From: Ophiosphaerella korrae
Lineage: Eukaryota > Ascomycota > Dothideomycetes > Pleosporales > Phaeosphaeriaceae
DNA length: 64,000 nt
Assembly (NCBI GenBank): GCA_028456385.1
Contig: JALNQF010000014.1
Coordinates: forward strand, 1 to 64,000
Direction: 5' to 3'
The notes beneath the pieces are model-generated. The model was given only the letters and a program-made list of their open reading frames with translations. It searched no databases and was not told the origin of the DNA. The position numbers and the translations under genes were made by a program. Within the stretch, counting starts at the first letter, position 1. Every line of letters begins with the position of its first letter. Positions 1 through 9,662 of this stretch are shown piece by piece.

Positions 1-384
1 TATTACCTATAAATAGATAGATAATTAGAACGTATAAACTAGATAGTAGAATAGTACTTAAGATACTACCTTAACTACAACTAGAATAATTAGGTACAAC
101 TACTACCTATAGTATAGTTAGTATACAATAGTATAAAAAATATAGTAATAAAAATATTACTTTTTTTTACAAACTATAGATTTAACCTAAACGTATATTA
201 AATACTAAGAATATAAGTATTCTAGTCTCTAAGAGGAGAAAACTTTATAAATAGACTTAAAGAGATATATAATTAACTATAATAGGACGTAGAATTCTTA
301 TAAGACTAAATAGTAAAGTACTATAATAAAAAATACTAGGAGGGACCTTAATTTAGAGAAGGAGAAAAAGTATAGTTAGTTAGG

Positions 385-666
385 AAAAACGTAAAAAGTA
401 AACAACCTAGTTTAAAACTTAATTACGTTAAAATAGGACTATATAAAGTTAAAAAGAAAGTTACACTAGTTATATTTAAGCTAAAACTAATAAACAAAAT
501 AAAGATATACCTAATATTCTACGTAGTACTACTAGAAAAAGTACTATAAGAAGTAAAACTACTAGTATACGAAGTAGATACATATAGAGAACAAGAAGAG
601 TAAGAAGTTAAAAAAATCTTATAGTACTAGTTCTATAATAGAAGAAACTACTACTTAGTAAAATAG
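385..666 (+). pseudogene. Ty3/gypsy retrotransposon pol 3' end (integrase C-terminus plus chromodomain), dead
   Basis: Read through its stop codons, this frame gives the typical end of a chromovirus-type gypsy polyprotein: a QPSLKLNYVKIG-like stretch, then YKVKKKV, a KIKIYLIFYVVLLEKVL-like stretch matching the conserved integrase tail, and about 40 codons later EVKKIL and YYLVK, matching the start and core of a chromodomain. Several in-frame TAA/TAG codons interrupt it. The substitutions are those expected from RIP (for example TAG where CAG or TGG is usual). No flanking LTR pair could be delimited. Confidence 0.7.
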
Positions 667-1535
667 ATAAGTATAGATAAAAAAGGTAAACTATAGGAAG
701 AGATATAAGAACTAGAGAACAATCTTAATTACTTTAAGAAACTAGAAGAGTTCTAAAATTAAAACTCTCTAGAGCGCCTTATAGTAAACTAAGAAAATTA
801 ACATTACTACTACTAGATAGAGAGGTAATAAGAATACTAGATATAATAAGAGTAAGAGTAGACTCTATAATAGCCTTAAAATTAAGCTTAGACTCTATAA
901 GGGTAGCCTACGTAATAGACTTCTTATTATTTAAGGCCTTTGTCTTATAAAGACAAACTAAGCAGGTATAATTTTCTACTTATATACTTAGAATCTAGTT
1001 ACGTTCCTTTTTAGCTTTTATAATCTATCTAGATAGTTTATCTTAAGCGTAGTTAATAGCTCTCTCTATTACAAATAAGTATAGACGTATAAATAAGTAT
1101 TATTAACCTATACTTTACTAGAAACACGCCTAAAAGGTTATAAGACAAATAAGTATTAGTATAAATATACGCCTTATAAGCCTTACTATATTTTAAAGAA
1201 ATATAATCTATAAGAGGATTTAAAGACTTATAACGTAAATAAAGAAATATTGTAATACTATAGCGTAATACACAATCTACTAATTAAAGATAGTAAAGAG
1301 TAGACTTAGTAGGTATAAGGGAAGATAAGGAACTTAATATTAACGAAGAAACTAGATTAATAACTCTAGCCCTAGGATAGACAAACTAGAACCTATCTAG
1401 AAGGAGGGATAGTATTATAGACGTAACAAGAGAAACTAAGATAAAACTAATTAGTCCTAATTTAGATGCTAACAAAGTATAGGACAAGTAGGGTAATAAC
1501 TTTAACTAGGAAACTACTTATAACTAGGACACGTA

Positions 1536-1662
1536 ATAGTAATCTATAATTACGTGTAAATAGATTAGTAGTAATCTATAATAACGTATAAATAGATTAA
1601 GGTAATCTATAGTTACGTATAAATAGATTAGTAGTAATCTATAGTGTTATATAGATAGATTA
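1536..1662. repeat. short tandem repeat, about 31 bp unit, 4 copies
   Basis: Four imperfect copies of a unit running roughly GTAATCTATA, then TACGTATAAATAGATT, follow each other inside the RIP-like block. The copies differ mainly at C/T and G/A positions. It may be part of an old LTR; nothing shows function. Confidence 0.6.
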
Positions 1663-2437
1663 ACAAAGGTATATAGTTAATAGGATACGTATTATTAGGA
1701 TAGTATTAGTAATCTAATCTCTAACCTAGAACACTAATACTTAATATTGTATATACAAATTAACTATTATTTATAGTTATTACTAATTACAATATAAGCT
1801 TTTGTTATTAACTCTTAATCTACTAACACCCTAGAAAGGGTTACAAGAAAGTTAACCCTAGCGACCCTATTACAAAAGTAGTAAAGAAAGACGTAAGAAG
1901 AGTAGTAATTATAACTAAGTTAAGTAAATAAATATAATTTTTAGATAAGTAGCTAATTTCTAAAAAGTAGCTTAAAACCCTAGGTAGCTTAGAACCTTAT
2001 TAGCTAGCTTAGCGTACTCGCGTAATAATTACTAAGCTACTAACTTTTCTATAGCTAAAAGGCTATAGCTTTAGCTTTTATAAATAAAGAAATTAAATAA
2101 AGAATCTTATATACTAAGAGATAGGCTACGTTAGTATAACTAATATAATAAAGAAACTAGTACTTTTATAGAAAGACTATTAAGGATCTAGCTTACTACT
2201 ATCTTAAGAGACTTAGCTAAGATAGCTATAGTATAGATATATAGATAGAGCGTAGGGCTAGAGATAGATAAGATAGAGTAATTAATTAGCTTAATTCTTA
2301 CTCTAATTTACATCTATTAATTTATAACGTAAAAATCTTATAATTATATATATAAAGTATTAGTAGAACCTATAATAAATACAATATTAATATAATATTA
2401 ACGTAATATAACGTATTTTAGGTTAGCGTTAGCTATT

Positions 2438-2562
2438 ACAACCTCGCATAATTTATGATTAGTTGAACTGCCGACACTGCGCTAACCCCAGTCTGGCGTA
2501 GTCACCACAACCTCGCTTAACCCATGATCTGTTGAACTGCCAACACAGGGTCTAACTCAGTA
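2438..2562. repeat. 69-bp-period direct repeat at the AT-rich block boundary
   Basis: Two copies beginning ACAACCTCGC (2438 and 2507) share most of about 45 bp, including GTTGAACTGCC. The upstream copy, closer to the AT-rich block, carries extra C-to-T changes (CATAATTTATGATTAG against CTTAACCCATGATCTG). The junction between RIP-like and normal DNA therefore falls inside a duplicated sequence. Confidence 0.6.
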
Positions 2563-2995
2563 AGTTACTCCGCACAAACAAGCCTTGGGTCTTGTTCGGC
2601 TCCGGCTGGCGGCTCCGGTCGGTTACCTATAACCTATTCGGCGAAAGTAGTGTGCACTATTAACCTGTTGAGGACCAAAGGCCCGAAGCTCTTTTGAACT
2701 GCAAGTTTGAGTGCTTAATTGCACCCCTCACAGACTCGGAGCGACGGTCAGATCTTTATCTAGGGTTGTGTGTCTAAATGCATAGCCATGGGCTGAGCAG
2801 GAGCTGTCACATCGGCAACGATTGGCCCTGTCTATTGAACAGTATTCCTTTACCTATCAATGTTTGACGATCACCGGAAATTTTCGGTCGAGTGGTAGCC
2901 AATAACGTGACTTGGCTTATACATGACATTGCAGCATAGGAGCTCTCGCACTAGGCTCCCTGACAACATGACGGATCCTACGAAGTGAAAGACGT

Positions 2996-3108
2996 TCGGC
3001 CGATACCACGCCCCCTCCCCTACGGTATGCAGAAAATGTACAATCCCGCACCGGAATGATACGAAAACAAGGCGGGATACCGTAGTCCCAAATAGTAGCG
3101 TCGGCCGA
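2996..3108. promoter_or_regulatory. two TCGGCCGA palindromes upstream of the FAD oxidase
   Basis: Exact octamers lie at 2996-3003 and 3101-3108, 288 and 183 bp before the FAD-oxidase start. CGG triplets facing each other (CGGCCG) are a normal target form for Zn2Cys6 regulators. The same octamer recurs in the two other promoter regions of the polyketide cluster, which suggests a pathway-specific operator; binding is inferred. Confidence 0.55.
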
Positions 3109-3290
3109 ACGATATCAACTAACTCCATTGGCTAGACCATCGCAACCCTGATGTTCTAGACACAGGACCAAACCGTCGAAAGAGCTGATAATAAAGATGG
3201 CTGCAGACTTCAAGATCCAAAGGTGGTCACTTGCCGTGTTGAACCCTAAGACCCTGACTCGACTTGAGAGTACCTTAAATTTGGGCTATA

Positions 3291-5077
3291 ATGTTATTTA
3301 AAAATCTGCACTGTATCCTCGCAGCCATCGCCGTCTTCTCTCCAGTCAAGGCTCGGTTTTGGACTTTTGACTCGGTTTTCCAACGTACAGGTATTTCCAA
3401 GGCTGCTACGTCAGTAAAACATGACCTAGAACAATCCCTTTCAGCCTCGTCAATCGTCATTGATCCCTATGACCCCCGGTGGGCTTCTAGCGTTTCGAGC
3501 TACCAAGCTCTCGCTGCTCCACGACCACAATGGGTTGTGACACCAGGAGACGAGGCAGATATAGCAAAGATCGTACAGACCCCGAGAAATTTACACAGAC
3601 TAATACTAAGATGTGTTGACAGGTTGACTATGCAAATAAGCAGGATATAGACTTTCGCGCCGTGAATCGGGCACACTCTCTTACTCTATCGGGGGACTCC
3701 TTTGCTGGCATCCAAATTGATCTGAGAGAGTTGAGAAACATCAAAGTGCAACCCGATAAGGCAACCGTCTTGCTTGGGGGGGGTGCGTGGAATCACGAAG
3801 TTGTTAAAAAGCTCTGGGATTTGGGCTATGTCACAAGTAAGTATTCTCCAAGAACTGTTGCATAATGAAGAAAACCACGCTAATAAAATTCTTGGCAAAC
3901 CCAGCCTCCGGTGCTTGCAGCTGTGTTGGCATGGTAGGCCCTGCCCTGGGTGGTGGCCATGGCTTGTTACAAGGAAGGTTCGGCTTAATCAGTGACAACA
4001 TTGTCCAAATGAACGTGATTCTAGCAAATGGCACGACGGTCCAGGTGGATAAAGAAACCCATACTGATCTATGGTGGGCTATGCGAGGTGCAGGGCATAA
4101 TTATGGTATCGTCAGTAGCTTCGAGATGAGGATCCACCCGATTCAAGAGCGCGAATGGCACTACAAAACATATTTTTTTGCGGAAGAAAAGCTTGAGCTT
4201 CTTTTTCAGGAGCTAAATCGGCTATACGTTGATCAGAACTTGCCAGATGAGCTGGACGGAGGGCATTTTGGAGTCTTCACAATGGATCGCTCCTTGAGCG
4301 AAACGAAGGTAGGTCATCATAATGAACGATTCCGCCTTGGCATATCTGACACTGCAGGCTGTCATCATCTGGACTTTCGTCTTCTCGGCTCCCTCTTCAG
4401 CATCGCCAAGCTTCTTACAGCCTTTTGAGAACCTTGGTGCTGTCTCCAGCAGGCATGGGACAACAAGCTATGCGAATCTCTCTGACACTTTAGGAAGTGG
4501 TTTAGCATCGGAAATGTGCCAGGCAGGGCAAATTCATGTTGTATCAACTGCTGGTCTTGATAAGTTCAACGCCACAGCCGAGCGCCAGATATACAATTTA
4601 TACAATCAGAAAGTTACTCAGTATCCACAACTAGGAAACACTCGCATCCTTCACGAGGCCTACAATACGCGTGCTGTATTAGAGGTTTCTTCCGTTGAAT
4701 CGGCCTTCGCGCAACGAGAGGAGCTTCTTCTCATGTTAGTAACTCTTGTTGACCCTAAGAGCTCGGGCAAGCTGACATTTAATCGTAGGTACTTCGATGG
4801 GACACCTAAGAAGGGATCGGGTCTCGAGAATTTCGTTGACGTCTGGGCTAAGGAGACTCGAAACATTTGGAATGCTGGTCAGCCAAGCCGGCTTCCAACG
4901 ACCTATGTCAACTATGCCCGAGGCGACGAGCCCATTGAGTCAATTTATGGTCATGAATCGTGGCGATTGAAGAGGCTGCGGGTATTAAAAAACAAGTATG
5001 ACCCCAATAACCGGTTTCGATTCTACAATCCTATCATCCCTGTAACGAAAAGAATGGTCTCTGATAGAGAGTTATAA
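3291..5077 (+). CDS. secreted FAD-linked oxidoreductase, berberine-bridge-enzyme type
   Basis: Four exons read as 3291-3572, 3623-3836, 3905-4308 and 4358-5077, with introns of 50, 68 and 49 bp, giving 539 aa. A hydrophobic N-terminus of about 21 residues suggests a signal peptide. The FAD_binding_4 fold follows: VVTPGDEADIAKI, a candidate flavin-linking His112 in NRAHS, and Cys170/Cys172 in TTSGACSCVGMVGPALGG, so a bicovalent flavin is plausible. The C-terminal BBE segment (YVNYARGDE, then NKYDPNNRFRFYNP) is intact. Such enzymes oxidise alcohols or C-H bonds using O2, and relatives in polyketide clusters can trigger ring closure, for example the solanapyrone Diels-Alder enzyme. The usual GGHG around the flavin histidine is changed here. 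Two TCGGCCGA sites sit upstream. Family assignment is firm; the substrate is unknown. Confidence 0.9.
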
Positions 5078-5214
5078 TAGAGGATATAGAATCCAACCAA
5101 GTAGATTAAGTATACAGGTTCGCTCATTCTATTCTCCTACCTAAATTTTAAGTATCTAATTGAATTTTTTGATGGAGCTTTCGTGCTGTGTAATCGCCCT
5201 CAAACCATCCTAAT

Positions 5215-5964
5215 TTATTCCGCTGCCGGCCGATCCTGCCAAGCCAGCCTTGACTTATGTTTTCTGATCCTCCAAGGGTTCATTCCTTCTCGCTCCAGGT
5301 TGGCGTCACGAATCAGATCTAGTGTATAGTCGCCCTTCAGTAATATTAGCCGATATTTATCATTCACATGAGCGCTCGGGTAAAGAGTGAACTTACACCA
5401 TTACGCATAACCATCACACGAGGCAAACCTTCATCGTTTCGATTGTAGAAAAGCCCGTGAGCGTAAGCGCGTACCACGCAGGTATTTGGACGTGCTAATT
5501 GATGATGTTGAGGCTGGGGCAAATCTATAAGGAGATTCCTAATAGTAGAACTTAAGTTCGACTCGGGCTGTTCATTTGTAGTGCATTGGAGAAGGCCTAC
5601 TCTCTTTTTTCTCATTGCTTCTTTACCTTATTTTCTCCATTCCATTTGTAAGGGAAGAACTTACTGCACTATATGCTGCGTGAAGTCGTATGGGGCATGA
5701 ATACGATTCACTTTTGTTGCCCATTCTTCACTCGAAGTTGTTCTCGGCGTGCCTCCCATCAAAGGGTCATAATCCAAAAAAACCTCAGGTGTATACACGT
5801 CCATAATGCCGAGAACAGATCTTGCGTCAAAAGCATGCACCTGTGCTTGTAAAAATACAGCCCTTACTGAGTCTTTAATAGAAGAGACTTACCATCCTCA
5901 TGACAGTGTCATAAATGTTGGCCCTGTCAAGAAGATAGGCATTTGACGAGTAATTCTCGGACAT
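5215..5964 (-). CDS. SnoaL-like domain protein (NTF2 fold), 169 aa
   Basis: I assembled this gene from four short exons on the minus strand: 5964-5893, 5840-5665, 5538-5397 and 5334-5215. Introns of 52, 126 and 62 bp all have GT-AG ends, and the exons sum to 510 bp, exactly in frame. The protein begins MSENYSSNAYLLDRANIYDT and keeps the SnoaL_4 pattern: DRANIYDTVMRMVHAFDARS, VFLDYDPLMGG, EEWATKVNRIHAPYDFTQH, RAYAHGLFYNR, and near the end NPWRIRKHK. SnoaL-like proteins are small dimeric cone-shaped enzymes; in fungal clusters they act as cyclases, isomerases or hydrolases. It shares its upstream region with the GST gene, which holds a TCGGCCGA site, so co-regulation is likely. The reaction cannot be told from sequence. 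Confidence 0.8.
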
Positions 5965-6195
5965 TTTTGAAATTTAGATCCTTCAGATACAAAATGTCTT
6001 GATGGATACCACGCCAGCTGAGAGGCATATAAACCTCACAGGAGCACGAGTTTGTCCGCGATCTAACTTTCTCAAGCAGCTATATTTTACTCTAAAACTG
6101 TTCCCAATCGAAGACAATATTCATTTTGGAAATTGTATACCCGATAGATTCTGCCGACAGCAATGTTCCCTCGGCTCCATACACTCCAGTTGATT

Positions 6196-6230
6196 AGGCC
6201 GATTAATATCGGCCGAATTCCGTCGGCCCG
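6196..6230. promoter_or_regulatory. TCGGCCGA palindrome and flanking half sites between SnoaL-like and GST genes
   Basis: An exact TCGGCCGA at 6209-6216 is followed at 6223-6230 by TCGGCCCG and preceded by AGGCCGA. It lies in the divergent promoter between the SnoaL-like gene (start 5964, minus) and the GST gene (start 6546, plus). Same octamer as at 2996, 3101 and 9269. Confidence 0.55.
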
Positions 6231-6545
6231 GTTAATATATTGATTGCTTAAGGTTTGCTATTAAACCACGCTTTGGCTTTTCATTATCAATTACTAAAGC
6301 CATCTAGGCAGGCATTCATTCATACTCCCGGAACCTTTCCGGAATGAAAGAACCGGTATAATTTATTGGCACAAATGCCGCTAACATTGGCATTTCAGGA
6401 ACAAGCAATCCTGATATCTAATCGCTTTAGATCGAACAAGAACTGTTGAGAACAAAGTCTAGAATAACTTTAGGTGTTGATTCAGCAACTAGGAGTAGAT
6501 CTGGAGTCTTGCTTACCTTGACTGTGGGGAGCAGAATACGAGCTC

Positions 6546-7329
6546 ATGTCCGCTCCAATCACCCTATACACCCATGGAGCCGGTCCAACACCGTGGAAAG
6601 TTGCCATTATTCTGGAGGAACTGGGAGTGCCATATGAGAAAAAGAAAGTAGGAATCACGGAGATGAAGAAGGAGCCATATATTTCTGTGAATCCAAACGG
6701 GCGTGTGCCGTCTATTCACGACCCTAACACGGGCATATTACTATGGGAGGTGAGCCGATTGCTCCTAATCTAAGCTGGACTTGAGCTAACCTATATTGAA
6801 ACCATTTAAGTCGGGAGCTATTATTGACTATCTCATTGAACAATACGACAAATTCGGGGCTTTGCATTATGATTCATTTCCCCAGAAGTACATTACGCGA
6901 TGCTGGGAGCACTTCCAAATGAGCGGCCAGGGCCCATATTTCGGCCAGAAAAGTTGGTTTGAACTCTTTCACCCCGAACGGATCCCCTCAGCTATCGAGA
7001 GGTACAGGAATGAGATCGAAAGAGTGATTGGGGTGGTCGATGCTCACTTGGCCAAGCATGGAACTGCTTACCTTGTTGGAGACAAGTGCACATATGCCGA
7101 TTTGATGTTTGTGCCTTACTTTAAGGCCTTGTCGACCATATTTGCCCCAGAGATTGATCAGACACAGTGGGTGACCTATAATGCTTGGTTGGAAAGGCTC
7201 TTGGCCCGCCCAGCAGTGGCTAGAGTCCTTGCTGAGTGGGATGCAACTCCACGTCCTACAATTTTCAAGACGAGAGGTGTGGACTTAGGTGACGGCAGTG
7301 TTATCTTACCTATACAGAAGGGTATTTAG
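6546..7329 (+). CDS. glutathione S-transferase, Ure2-like
   Basis: Two exons, 6546-6749 and 6811-7329, joined across a 61-bp phase-0 intron, give 240 aa. The N-terminal thioredoxin-like domain (about residues 1-85) shows YTHGAGPTPWKVAIILEELG and NPNGRVPSIHDP, the glutathione-binding cis-proline region. The helical C-terminal domain has YLVGDKCTYADLMFVPY, the N-capping box of GSTs. The family resembles fungal Ure2-type GSTs, some of which add glutathione to reactive intermediates in toxin pathways. Lying between the SnoaL-like and O-methyltransferase genes it is probably a cluster member, for either sulfur incorporation, isomerisation or self-protection. I chose ATG 6546 because the domain starts right after it; an open frame from 6446 is not homologous. 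Confidence 0.88.
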
Positions 7330-7672
7330 CTATGAAACTTTCATCAAAATAGTATCAGCAGCACGTTGAGGGGAAACAGTCTCCAAGAGGTGTTAATATC
7401 TAACCCAAATCCTTATTGACACCATAACTGTGAGCATTTTTTTATTAGTGATTGACTGCTTGTTGGCGAATCGAAATATTGCCCGTTTATTACTGTTGCC
7501 GGGTATAAAGAAAGGGTGTAAAGAAAGAGATGAAATTTTAGGTTGACAGCACTTGAAACGACAGAAATATCTGGATAATTGTACACTGAAGAAACATATA
7601 TTGTGATTTGCGTTCGTGTAACTAATAACATTGCACCATATTATTCACAAAAATCAAGGATAAATCTATAGT
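7330..7672. other. intergenic, convergent 3' ends
   Basis: This 343-bp stretch separates the 3' ends of the GST and O-methyltransferase genes. It is AT-rich and I see no gene in it. Confidence 0.6.
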
Positions 7673-9091
7673 TCAACGCTCCAGATACACTTCGAGAAGA
7701 CCCAACGATCCAGTGTCATGTATCTTGCGGATTACATATCGCGAATCTGCTTGTCTCAGTAATGCTCTGAACTCAGATTCAGTACGCTGCTTGGCCCCAA
7801 AACCAATAAGCATAACCATGTCAGCCTCTCTAATGGCTCTTTCTCGCAATCTTGGCAAAATTCCAGGCTCAGGAATCACAATATCATTAATCAAGAGCGG
7901 CGTTTCTGGGGGGGACCCCTCAAGCCCCGGAACCACGGCCTTGAACATGGCAACGACGGCTTCATCAGCCCAGTTGTGCGTGCATTGGCGAATCAAAAAA
8001 GCCGCAGCATCCCTCTGAGGCTGTGGCTCGAAGAAACTGTGCTGTTGAAATTGGATGCGATCTCGGATTTCGTCCGTCAGCAGCCTCGGCCCATCCGCGA
8101 GCATATTGGCCGAGCTGTCTTGCACAATAAAGTTGAGGTGAGTAAATTGCTTTGCAGGCTGTCAGCGATGTTGTAAAAAGAGCTTAAATCAAACCCACTT
8201 GAGCCAAATGCATCGAGACGTGACCACTACCGCCTCCCATATCAACGACCTTGCCCCTTATCTTGTCCCAGTGAAACTCATCTCTGAGCTCCACCATGCT
8301 ATTCTCCACTGATTCAAGTTTTTGTTATTACGTGGATGCAATTTTGGAAGTTGGGCAACTTACTTCTTCGGTAAGCTGCCATTGCTTTGGCAAATCGTTG
8401 GGCTTTTTGAGGATTTTTATCATAAAATGCAAAGATTGGCGTGCCGTGGCGCTTGAAGAAAGGGCATTGAACACCGCTAGAGCTATATGGCGCTTCTTTC
8501 AAAGCTTCGCCAGACTCAACAGCTGCCTTCAACATTTCGTCGAACCTATCGAAGACTATCAGATACCCAGCGGTGACTCGAGTGAAAGATAACCTACGCA
8601 TAATGAACCACCGCTCGTAGCTCCTCATCCAACATGGCAAGAGAAAATGCATTGTGAGAGATAAATCCTGGTGAAGACTCTTGGAAAAATCGATGGGTGA
8701 TCAGGAAGCGGACTAGACGTGTAGTACGGTCTTGGTCCAAACCAACCTTCACAGCAAGGTCCTCGTACGAGATCTCACCCTTTGAAGGAATTATGGAGAA
8801 GAACTCGAAATCCAGGGCAACCTGGAAGGAAGCAAGTACGTAGCCGGACATGAAGAACTTTCGGAAGAACCTAATCGGACCATCCACTAGGAGCCGCAGG
8901 TCTTCCAGCTTAGCTTGGAGGCTTTCCTGAAGAGAGATGAAATCCGACGTCGTCAAGCTATCCACTGCATCAGGAGAGAATGAAGGGGCTTTGAGGCCAG
9001 ATTCCGCAATGCATTTTGTGAGGGTTTTGGTCTCCTCCAGGATAGCTTCTGCCAGGGATACAAGGTTGGTTTCGGTACCGCTTTGAGGCAT
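7673..9091 (-). CDS. O-methyltransferase, SAM-dependent, family 2 (PF00891 type)
   Basis: Four exons on the minus strand: 9091-8598, 8545-8364, 8308-8199 and 8158-7673, with introns of 52, 55 and 40 bp, giving 423 aa. An N-terminal winged-helix dimerisation region (ISYEDLAVKVGLDQDRTTRLVRFLITHRFF) precedes the Rossmann methyltransferase. SAM motif I, VVDMGGGSGHVSMHLAQ, begins near residue 246 and is only revealed after splicing. Downstream come LNFIVQDSS, a THNWADE catalytic-histidine region and NDIVIPEPG. The enzyme would methylate a hydroxyl of the polyketide. It is divergently transcribed from the PKS, and their shared 571-bp promoter holds two TCGGCC palindromes. The 40-bp third intron is short but needed to keep the motif. 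Confidence 0.88.
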
Positions 9092-9268
9092 AGTGAATAT
9101 ATGGCATAAAAGTTCGCTTGGGTGTATGTGGAAAGTGCCCATTTCTGCACAGGATGTGCCTTTTTATCAAAGTATCGAGCCCACAAACCAACACAATACA
9201 GCTGGCAGAATGATCAAGCTACTGCATTGCGACTTTCGATTCCGCCGTGCTATTCCGCACGACTTAGT

Positions 9269-9300
9269 TCGGCCGAGAAAACCGGGTCCATATCGGCCGT
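9269..9300. promoter_or_regulatory. TCGGCCGA and TCGGCCGT in the methyltransferase/PKS divergent promoter
   Basis: TCGGCCGA lies at 9269-9276 and TCGGCCGT at 9293-9300, 178-209 bp from the methyltransferase start and 363-394 bp from the PKS start. The paired arrangement matches the other two cluster promoters. Confidence 0.55.
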
Positions 9301-9662
9301 TCTACTTATATTTATTTTTTCTGGCTCACCGCCAGTTGCGTTGTCATCCGCATTTCATCGGCAAGTAGCTCTGTGTATCACTTTCTTGCATGCTCAGAGA
9401 ACTAGTGATGAGCTCTCAGCCAAAAGCTTAATCTTACTGATCTTGGTTAGCTCTTTATGTAGCAAAAGCTAATGGAGCAACATTAGATTACTCCACCTAC
9501 AAGATTGCTATTTACACATGATAGCTATGTTGTAAAAACGTATAAAGACGTCGTGACCTGGGCTATTTGCGTAATTAATGACAAACACAAACCATTTAGC
9601 GGACGAATCCTCTACTCTTTCAGTGGTCTTGAATTTGTCTTTCACTCTTGATATATCTAAAT

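Larger units (their letters stand above)
1..2440. repeat. AT-rich, RIP-like degenerate repeat block
   Basis: The block is extremely rich in TA steps and poor in CA/TG, and no frame stays open for more than a short run. That is the pattern left by repeat-induced point mutation, which turns CpA into TpA in duplicated DNA of many ascomycetes. Composition changes abruptly near 2440 to normal mixed-base DNA. A recognisable Ty3/gypsy pol fragment lies at 385-666, so at least part is a dead retrotransposon. I see no live gene here. Confidence 0.85.

Noticed and set aside
2871..3128. 85-aa minus-strand frame upstream of the FAD oxidase
   Set aside because: It covers the promoter that holds the two TCGGCCGA sites and has no recognisable domain.
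9122..9472. 116-aa frame in the methyltransferase/PKS promoter
   Set aside because: No domain, overlaps the shared regulatory region, and composition is not coding-like.
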